From Spirochaetia bacterium (GTDB lineage: Bacteria > Spirochaetota > Spirochaetia > Treponematales > Breznakiellaceae), in NCBI GenBank assembly GCA_026002265.1, contig BOBG01000072.1, positions 1-10,224 on the forward strand: a DNA stretch of 10,224 nucleotides, written 5' to 3'. The notes under the pieces are model-generated. The model saw only the letters and a list, made by a program, of their open reading frames with translations, had not been told where the DNA came from and did no database searches. Each line of letters begins with the position of its first letter. Position 1 is the first letter of the stretch. Shown one piece after another: positions 5,912 to 10,224 of the stretch. A program made the translations under genes and the position numbers.

Positions 5912-6967
5912 ATGAAAATAACGGTTTTAGGCGCGGGTGCATGGGGAACAACTATCGCTAAAGTTATTGCTGATAAAGGGAATCTGGTAACCTTATGGAC
6001 CTTTGAAAAAGCTGTAACCGAAGATATAAATAGTAATCATACTAATTCAAAATTTTTACCCGGTGTTGTACTGCCGGAACTTATTACTGCAACAACAGAT
6101 AGCATTGGGGCCGCTGAGGGTACGGAATTTCTTATTATGGCTGTGCCTTCGCTCTATTTGCTTGATACGGTAAAACCGATTCTGGCTGCGGACTCGATCC
6201 GGGAGGGAAAAACGGCGATTGGCATCATCACCAAGGGTTTTTTGCCGGGACCCCATGGCCCGCGTTTGATTCTTGAAACGCTCGAAGATTATTTACCCGG
6301 TTTTTATCACCATTCCCTTGTGTACATTGCAGGTCCGAGTCATGCAGAGGAGGTATCGCGGGGCAAAGTCACCGGTTTGATTGCAGCGAGTGAAAATGCA
6401 AAGAATTCGATCCGGTTCCGGGATTTACTCAAAAATCCCCGGCTGCTGGTCTTTTCATCGTTTGATGTCCGGGGAGTGCAGGTGGCTGCGGCTGCGAAAA
6501 ATGTTATTGCCATTGCATTTGGGATTTTGGATGCGTTAAAAAGCGGATCCGGCGAATTTGCGGATATGTTTGGGGACGGGACTGAATCGTTGCTCCTCGC
6601 GGCGGGCTTGAATGAAATTCAGACTTTGGGGCGGGCATTGGGTGCGACTCATGCCGAAACTTTTACCTCGATTTCCGGCGTTGGGGATTTAGATGTTACC
6701 TGCCGGTCGATTTTCGGCCGGAACCGGCGTTTCGGGCGGGATATTATTGAAAAAAATATTCTTGAACCATTCAAAAATTTAAACGATTTAATCGCCCGAA
6801 TCAGTGAAATAAATTATTTACCGGAAGGAGTTGCCGCGGCCCAGCACGTTAAAATATTGGCGGAAAAACACCACCTTAAAATGCCGGTCTCCATTGGTTT
6901 GGCAGAAATTCTTGACCGGAATATAAAACCGGAAGCATTTTTGCAGAATTTTTTGGAAAATTTATGA
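5912..6967 (+). CDS. gpsA: NAD(P)-dependent glycerol-3-phosphate dehydrogenase
   Basis: This enzyme reduces dihydroxyacetone phosphate to sn-glycerol 3-phosphate, the backbone for phospholipid synthesis, in the cytosol. At 351 residues the length fits the family. The N-terminal Rossmann fold has GAGAWGTT (7-14). FLPGV follows near 48, ITKGF (106-110) carries a conserved Lys, and GPSHAEEV (141-148) is diagnostic. AAAAKNVIAIAFGI (192-205) contains the substrate-site Lys196. SISGVGDLDVTCRS (253-266) and GRNRRFGRDI (269-278) complete the C-terminal substrate domain, followed by PEGVAAAQHV. Where many homologues have an Asn-x-x-Ala then Thr-Arg-Gly block, this protein reads GDGTESLLLAAGLNEI, a variation worth noting. 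The start is set by TGGAGAA (5901-5907) with one base between the previous stop and ATG. The gene overlaps the next one by ATGA (6964-6967), so the two are probably translationally coupled. Confidence 0.96.
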   Translation: MKITVLGAGAWGTTIAKVIADKGNLVTLWTFEKAVTEDINSNHTNSKFLPGVVLPELITATTDSIGAAEGTEFLIMAVPSLYLLDTVKPILAADSIREGKTAIGIITKGFLPGPHGPRLILETLEDYLPGFYHHSLVYIAGPSHAEEVSRGKVTGLIAASENAKNSIRFRDLLKNPRLLVFSSFDVRGVQVAAAAKNVIAIAFGILDALKSGSGEFADMFGDGTESLLLAAGLNEIQTLGRALGATHAETFTSISGVGDLDVTCRSIFGRNRRFGRDIIEKNILEPFKNLNDLIARISEINYLPEGVAAAQHVKILAEKHHLKMPVSIGLAEILDRNIKPEAFLQNFLENL

Positions 6968-7266
6968 ATAAAAATGATCCGGAAGTGAACGATAATATCC
7001 GGGAATTATCAGAAACATTAGCTAAAGTCGGGGACAGCTCTCTGATAGAAGCATTTTTGCGCTCATTACTCACCCCGGCCGAAGTTGCCGACATTGCAAC
7101 GAGATGGGCCCTGGTAAAATCATTAGAAAAACGAATTTCTCAACGGGAAATTGCAAAAACCCTCGGCATTTCTCTGTGTAAAATTACGAGAGGCTCACGG
7201 GAACTCAAGAAACCGGATTCCTCTTTCCGCCGGATTCTCTCCATCTGGAAATCCGGAAAAGCCTGA
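6964..7266 (+). CDS. trpR: TrpR-family transcriptional repressor
   Basis: This small all-helical protein (100 residues) belongs to the Trp repressor family, dimeric DNA-binding proteins that in enteric bacteria bind operators when loaded with L-tryptophan. Residues 35-51 read LLTPAEVADIATRWALV, and the helix-turn-helix runs from SQREIAKTLGIS (59-70) through CKITRGSRELK (72-82). Aligned by eye to the E. coli repressor, Thr44, Arg54, Arg84 and Gly85 of the tryptophan pocket are kept (here Thr37, Arg47, Arg76, Gly77), but Ser88 is Glu80. The RGS motif fits TrpR better than the YerC branch. It starts inside the gpsA stop (ATGA) with only a weak GGA upstream, so coupling is likely. No trp biosynthetic or transport gene is in view, so the regulon and even the ligand are uncertain; it might regulate its own operon. 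The symbol denotes family membership only. Confidence 0.85.
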   Translation: MNKNDPEVNDNIRELSETLAKVGDSSLIEAFLRSLLTPAEVADIATRWALVKSLEKRISQREIAKTLGISLCKITRGSRELKKPDSSFRRILSIWKSGKA

Positions 7267-7290
7267 CAGATCATCCGGATTTATTTTTTT
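7249..7290 (+). terminator. Terminator of the glucosaminidase-gpsA-trpR operon
   Basis: AAATCCGG (7249-7256) pairs with CCGGATTT (7275-7282) over an 18-base loop that contains the trpR stop. It is followed by seven T (7284-7290). The T-tract is the complement of the two terminal lysine codons and the stop of the convergent receptor gene. The hairpin lacks a T-tract in the minus direction, so it should act mainly on plus-strand transcripts. Confidence 0.6.
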
Positions 7291-9065
7291 ATTAATTCTG
7301 CGGCGAGATGCAGTAAATTATTTGATTGACCGAGTAAGGATTGCAGTTTAGTATCAACTGCGCGAATTTGCTTGTCGTTTTTTGCCGCGATGTTGCTCAC
7401 TTCGGTAACGACTGTGGTTACTCTTTCGCTGGAAAGAGACTGTTCTTCTACAGCTGCGGCTATGGATTGCACTTGCAGCATAACATCTTGTACGATCAAC
7501 CGAGCTTCGGTGAGGGAATCCACGGTTTTACCGGAAAGAGTGGAAACCTGCGTTATTGACGAAATCGCAGTCTCCATACCGGAAATATTGACGAATGCGA
7601 GATCCTGAATAGCACTGATACTACTTTCAACTTCGGACGCCGCAAGGCGGGTTTTTTCAGCAAGATTCCGCACTGCGCCTGCCACCACGGAAAAACCTTT
7701 GCCCGCTATGCCTGCGTGAGCCGCTTCGATCGAAGCATTCATCGCCAATAGGTTAATTTGACTGGCAATATCCGCGATAACATGGATAATTGTACCGATT
7801 TTGTCAGATTGTTCACCTAATTGACTCACATTTTGGGTAAGCCCGGCACTGAGATTACTTAGCTCAATCATTGCTTTTCCTGATTGCTGCGCCATTTTAA
7901 GTCCGGCCTCCACTCTTTTATTCGATGCTTTGGAGCGTTCAGCAGCATTGGCAGCGCTGTCGGCAATTTTTTTGACGCCGCCCGAAAGCTGTTCCATTGA
8001 TAGGAGTACGCCGGTGAGCCGTTCAGTTTGAATATCGCCGCCTATCTTTACCTCGGAAGAATTTTGTGCAACGGTATGTACGGTACTTTCCATTTCGTTT
8101 GTAGCGCTTTTAACCTGATGTGCCAGTTCCAGAATCATAGCCGCTGTTCTTTGTGCTTCTACGGCTTGATCATGCGCTTCAGATTCCTTCACTCTGGCCA
8201 TCGTTAAACTGTTTTTTAAATTCTCAGCCATATGGTTAAACGATTTTTGCAATAATGTAATCTCGTCTTTACCCTCAATGTTCATAGTTATATCAAAATT
8301 TCCGGAAGCAAAAGATTCGGCTGTTTGTATCATATCTTTAAGTGCTTTAGTGATAGAGCGTATCGTAATTATACAAAGCGGTATGAGGAGAAGTCCTAAA
8401 AAACCGGCAACAATTATAATGACAAAAAAAATGTACCGGCGGAGATTTGCGGCAATACGCTCTTCCATAATAAGGTGATGGGTCTCAATATTGTCAATAT
8501 AAACACCGGTAGAAAGCCATATATCAGTGCCGGGAATATACTGTACATAGGCAAGTTTAGGCGCATCGGATATCGTACCGTCCGGTGAGGGTTTAGGAAA
8601 GGTAAATGAAACAAAGCCGCCGCCTTTTTGTGCATTTTCGTAGAGCTGGCGCACATAGTATACACCGTTGACATCAGCCGTTGTTCCTAAATCTTCGCCC
8701 TCGCGCTCCGGTAGAGTCGGATGCATAAAAATAACCGTGCCAATATAAGTATAGTAATAACCTGACTGATCAGCTTCAAAACGATAGGTTTTAATATAAC
8801 GGGAAATAATATCATGCTGTTCCTGCCGGTCGCTAATTCCTTCAAGCGACTTGCTCAAAGCCTGGGCCATAGTTTCTGTACCAAGTTTGATCTTTTCCTG
8901 TTGACCTTCCAGCATCACCGCAGCCGCATCGTCAATACCGTTATTTTTTACACGGTCAGCAATAAAATATAACGCAATAACTAAAGAAATAATTGAAAGA
9001 ATGAGGATAAGTACTATCCCGGTAATTCTGACAGCTATTGTAAAATTTCTCAAGAAGTACCCCAT
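7281..9065 (-). CDS. Methyl-accepting chemotaxis protein with sCache_2-like sensor domain
   Basis: This is a complete transmembrane receptor that passes periplasmic ligand signals to CheA/CheW. From the ATG at 9065 it has 594 residues. An in-frame TTG at 9077 just after a stop would add four (MALS); neither start has a good Shine-Dalgarno, and ATG is preferred. Positions in the TTG numbering: TM1 about 18-41; extracytoplasmic sensor 50-200 with sCache_2-like blocks [17 protein letters not shown] and [22 protein letters not shown]2 about 214-237; HAMP 238-290; signalling coiled coil 300-598 with tip [15 protein letters not shown] (442-456). The block [15 protein letters not shown] (461-475) has Ala468 where nearly all receptors, including the other one here, have Glu. 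EEQS (544-547) marks a methylation region. No C-terminal CheR-binding pentapeptide is present. sCache_2 domains often bind small organic acids; the ligand here is unknown. The gene converges with trpR. Confidence 0.95.
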   Translation of the reverse strand: MGYFLRNFTIAVRITGIVLILILSIISLVIALYFIADRVKNNGIDDAAAVMLEGQQEKIKLGTETMAQALSKSLEGISDRQEQHDIISRYIKTYRFEADQSGYYYTYIGTVIFMHPTLPEREGEDLGTTADVNGVYYVRQLYENAQKGGGFVSFTFPKPSPDGTISDAPKLAYVQYIPGTDIWLSTGVYIDNIETHHLIMEERIAANLRRYIFFVIIIVAGFLGLLLIPLCIITIRSITKALKDMIQTAESFASGNFDITMNIEGKDEITLLQKSFNHMAENLKNSLTMARVKESEAHDQAVEAQRTAAMILELAHQVKSATNEMESTVHTVAQNSSEVKIGGDIQTERLTGVLLSMEQLSGGVKKIADSAANAAERSKASNKRVEAGLKMAQQSGKAMIELSNLSAGLTQNVSQLGEQSDKIGTIIHVIADIASQINLLAMNASIEAAHAGIAGKGFSVVAGAVRNLAEKTRLAASEVESSISAIQDLAFVNISGMETAISSITQVSTLSGKTVDSLTEARLIVQDVMLQVQSIAAAVEEQSLSSERVTTVVTEVSNIAAKNDKQIRAVDTKLQSLLGQSNNLLHLAAELIKK

Positions 9066-9090
9066 TGAGAGAGCCAAAAATTACGTCAGC

Positions 9091-9133
9091 TACCCAAGCC
9101 TATAGCTTGATACCCTTCGATAGGCTCAGGGTA
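9091..9133. repeat. Nested inverted repeats with copy 2 of the TTCGATA...TCAGGGT element
   Basis: TACCC (9091-9095) pairs with GGGTA (9129-9133) and, just inside, AGCCTAT (9097-9103) pairs with ATAGGCT (9120-9126), a 12-pair hairpin with a 16-base loop. Competing pairs are CAAGC/GCTTG (9095-9099 with 9105-9109) and TACCCT/AGGGTA (9111-9116 with 9128-9133). The heptamers TTCGATA (9116-9122) and TCAGGGT (9126-9132) are shared with 3041-3067. In the minus direction it sits about 26 bases before the receptor ATG and would lie in its leader RNA. Confidence 0.45.
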
Positions 9134-9219
9134 AAACCTCAGCACCCAGCATTGGGCTTTACACCGCTTTGGATAAATTGTCTTTTGTACAAACGGAAAT
9201 ATTTTTTAATCTGGGAAAA

Positions 9220-9291
9220 TGGACGATGTTGGATTTGAACCAACGACTTCTACCGTGTGAAGGTAACACTCTCCCACTGAGTTAATCGTCC
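9220..9291 (-). tRNA. tRNA-Val (anticodon CAC)
   Basis: The minus strand folds into a standard 72-base cloverleaf. The acceptor stem GGACGAT/ATCGTCC has seven perfect pairs. The D arm is ACTC/GAGT, the anticodon stem TTACC/GGTAG with one G-U pair, and the loop TTCACAC gives anticodon CAC. The variable loop is AAGTC, and the T arm is GTTGG/CCAAC with loop TTCAAAT. U8, U33, the G15-C48 pair and discriminator A73 are all present. CAC reads the valine codon GUG, and A73 agrees with valine identity. The 3' CCA is not encoded; TTTT follows at once. A good promoter lies directly upstream. Confidence 0.93.
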
Positions 9292-9301
9292 AAACACGTT
9301 T

Positions 9302-9330
9302 ATCATGCCGGAAAAGCACAGCTCTGTCAA
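9302..9330 (-). promoter_or_regulatory. sigma70-type promoter of tRNA-Val
   Basis: Read on the minus strand, a perfect -35 box TTGACA (9325-9330) is followed after exactly 17 bases by CATGAT (9302-9307), four of six matches to TATAAT. Transcription would begin a few bases before the mature 5' end at 9291. The promoter is divergent from ruvA, whose start is 43 bases away on the other side. Confidence 0.65.
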
Positions 9331-9372
9331 GCCATCGTAGAAAAAAATTCATCACCATGCTACCATTCCGGA

Positions 9373-9942
9373 ATGTTTAACAGTATCCGCGGAATCATCA
9401 GCGAAAAACAGGGCGACATACTCCGTCTCGAAACGGCCGGTATTGAATGGGACATAGCCATGCCGGCGACTGACGTTGAATCCATGCCGCAGGTCGGTAC
9501 AGAATGCCGGGTTTTTATCTGGTTGTACCATAAAGAAGATGCTGTACGGCTTTTTGGTTTTGCGAGCGAAACACGGCGTGAGACTTTTTTTGAACTGCTG
9601 AAGGTTGAAGGAATTGGTCCGCGAAGCGCGCTCAAAATCATGGGGGGCATTAGTCAAAGCGATTTGGAGCAGGCATTAGAAAATGAGGACCTTCACCGGC
9701 TTGAACGTATACCCGGTCTTGGTAAGAAAACTGCCCAAAAAATGATTCTTGCCCTTAAAGGTAAACTGGTTCAGTCCTCAGAAGCCCATTCCGGAAAATA
9801 CCACGAACTTACAGAAGCTCTTGTTGCAATGGGTTTTGACCGGAAAGCAGCAGAGGATGCATTGACACAAGCTGCGTCTACGGCCGGATCCGAACAGGAA
9901 ATGTTAAAACTGGCTATTGTCTCATTGAGCGGCCGGAAGTAA
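9373..9942 (+). CDS. ruvA: Holliday junction branch migration protein RuvA
   Basis: RuvA binds four-way DNA junctions as a tetramer and loads the RuvB motor for branch migration in recombination repair. The 189-residue product has the family length. Domain I (1-64) begins MFNSIRGIISEK and contains the barrel strands through DAVRLFGF. Domain II has the two helix-hairpin-helix motifs VEGIGPRSAL (78-87) and IPGLGKKTAQKMI (113-125), which contact junction DNA. After a linker, domain III (about 143-189, ELTEALVAMGFDRKAAEDAL) is the RuvB-binding UBA-like part. Only a weak CCGGA precedes the ATG at 9373; no better in-frame start is near. It stands divergent from the tRNA gene. Neither ruvB nor ruvC is in the window: the gene after it is separated by 161 bases and its first 40 residues do not look like RuvB. 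Confidence 0.96.
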   Translation: MFNSIRGIISEKQGDILRLETAGIEWDIAMPATDVESMPQVGTECRVFIWLYHKEDAVRLFGFASETRRETFFELLKVEGIGPRSALKIMGGISQSDLEQALENEDLHRLERIPGLGKKTAQKMILALKGKLVQSSEAHSGKYHELTEALVAMGFDRKAAEDALTQAASTAGSEQEMLKLAIVSLSGRK

Positions 9943-9989
9943 ATCCGGAACATACCGAGTGACCCCGGCACTAGAGGATTTTGACGCAT

Positions 9990-10032
9990 CGGTACCGGAA
10001 CCCCTCTTTAGGAGTGGGGTGCAGCCGTACCG
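9990..10032. repeat. Composite dyad element downstream of ruvA
   Basis: An outer pair CGGTAC (9990-9995) with GTACCG (10027-10032) encloses an inner hairpin in which ACCCC (10000-10004) pairs with GGGGT (10016-10020). After one T-T mismatch the inner stem continues as CTT/GAG-type pairs. No T-tract follows, so a simple terminator is unlikely. It could be a small repeated palindromic element or an RNA-stability hairpin at the ruvA 3' end. Confidence 0.35.
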
Positions 10033-10036
10033 GCGC

Positions 10037-10065
10037 TTGCATAAAAGATAATTATATGATAGCAT
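10037..10065 (+). promoter_or_regulatory. Possible promoter of the last gene
   Basis: TTGCAT (10037-10042) is followed after 17 bases by TAGCAT (10060-10065), in an AT-rich stretch 39 bases before the ATG at 10104. A better -10 hexamer, TATGAT (10055-10060), lacks a well-spaced -35. The assignment is weak. Confidence 0.25.
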
Positions 10066-10103
10066 AGCTCTGAACGTTATGGCATGACAAGACGGTGGAA
10101 AAC

Positions 10104-10224
10104 ATGATAACAGAAGACGTTGACAATACAATTTCCCTTCTTGGATATACATTATTAACAACTGATGAAAAAGAAACATTTGAAAAATTGGCAAAACAAG
10201 AAGCTGGAAGTTTGTATGAAAGGG
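10104..10224 (+). CDS. Unrecognised gene, first 40 codons only (3' end outside window)
   Basis: An open frame begins at ATG 10104, with GGTGG (10094-10098) as a usable ribosome site, and runs to the window edge. The visible N-terminus starts MITEDVDNTISLLGYTLLTT and goes on with a charged, probably helical stretch (DEKETFEKLAKQEAGSLYER). There is no signal peptide or membrane segment, so a cytoplasmic protein is likely. I do not recognise the family. The codons are AT-richer than those of its neighbours and the stretch contains no CCGG, unlike ruvA and the other genes, which may hint at a different origin, though 120 bases is little to judge by. Confidence 0.5.
   Translation, partial: MITEDVDNTISLLGYTLLTTDEKETFEKLAKQEAGSLYER

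Noticed and set aside
9066..9219. Possible intrinsic terminator of tRNA-Val or a promoter of the receptor gene on the minus strand
   Set aside because: TTTT follows the tRNA but no hairpin precedes it, and I found no convincing -35/-10 pair or flagellar-type sigma28 site in this stretch.
9352..9657. Minus-strand open frames of about 100 codons opposite ruvA
   Set aside because: The opposite strand encodes an unmistakable RuvA; these are antisense shadows.
9922..10194. Minus-strand open frame of 90 codons spanning the ruvA end and the last spacer
   Set aside because: It runs through the dyad element, has no ribosome site or family resemblance, and conflicts with the better plus-strand start at 10104.
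1..10224. CRISPR array, insertion sequence, phage or defence island
   Set aside because: No regularly spaced direct repeats, transposase, integrase or defence-gene motifs are visible; the only repeats are short intergenic dyads.

Overview
The window most likely comes from a spirochaete of the Treponema type. This is an inference from gene content: two methyl-accepting chemotaxis proteins with the AAHAG hairpin variant, large beta-barrel outer-membrane proteins, GpsA, RuvA and a TrpR-type regulator, at GC content near 50% by eye. No species can be named from the sequence. The base composition has a striking habit: the tetramer CCGG is strongly over-represented, largely through CGG arginine codons and CCG-G junctions, and less so in the two chemotaxis genes.

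Left part (1-3016, plus strand): the 3' end of a chemotaxis receptor overlaps by 4 bases (ATGA) an acetolactate synthase small subunit gene (ilvN). Then comes a short spacer with two interleaved inverted repeats that end exactly at the Shine-Dalgarno of the first of two outer-membrane barrel genes. No ilvB, ilvC or other branched-chain gene is in the window. The first barrel gene is closed by a clear intrinsic terminator (3119-3167).

Middle part (3017-7290, plus strand): the second barrel gene (3292-5151) is a diverged tandem paralogue of the first. Both resemble the Wzi-like barrels of capsule or polysaccharide export, a tentative assignment. After a spacer with two dyads comes a tight three-gene operon: a GH73-type peptidoglycan glucosaminidase (5317-5910), gpsA (5912-6967, 1-base gap) and a TrpR-family repressor (6964-7266, ATGA overlap). 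It ends at a hairpin whose T-tract lies in the last codons of the convergent gene. The operon links cell-envelope work (wall hydrolysis, phospholipid backbone supply) with a small ligand-responsive regulator whose target is unknown.

Right part (7281-10224): on the minus strand lie a full chemotaxis receptor with an sCache_2-like sensor domain, then a structured leader with nested inverted repeats, then a tRNA-Val(CAC) gene with a good sigma70 promoter. Divergent to these is ruvA (plus strand). A 161-base spacer with a dyad element separates ruvA from the first 40 codons of an unrecognised, AT-richer gene cut by the window end.

I see no CRISPR array, insertion sequence, phage gene or defence system. 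The items most worth a second look are the pseudoknot-like leader of the first barrel gene, the gpsA-trpR coupling with a changed ligand-pocket residue, the Glu-to-Ala change in the receptor tip region, the uneven CCGG bias, and a short dispersed repeat seen in two spacers.
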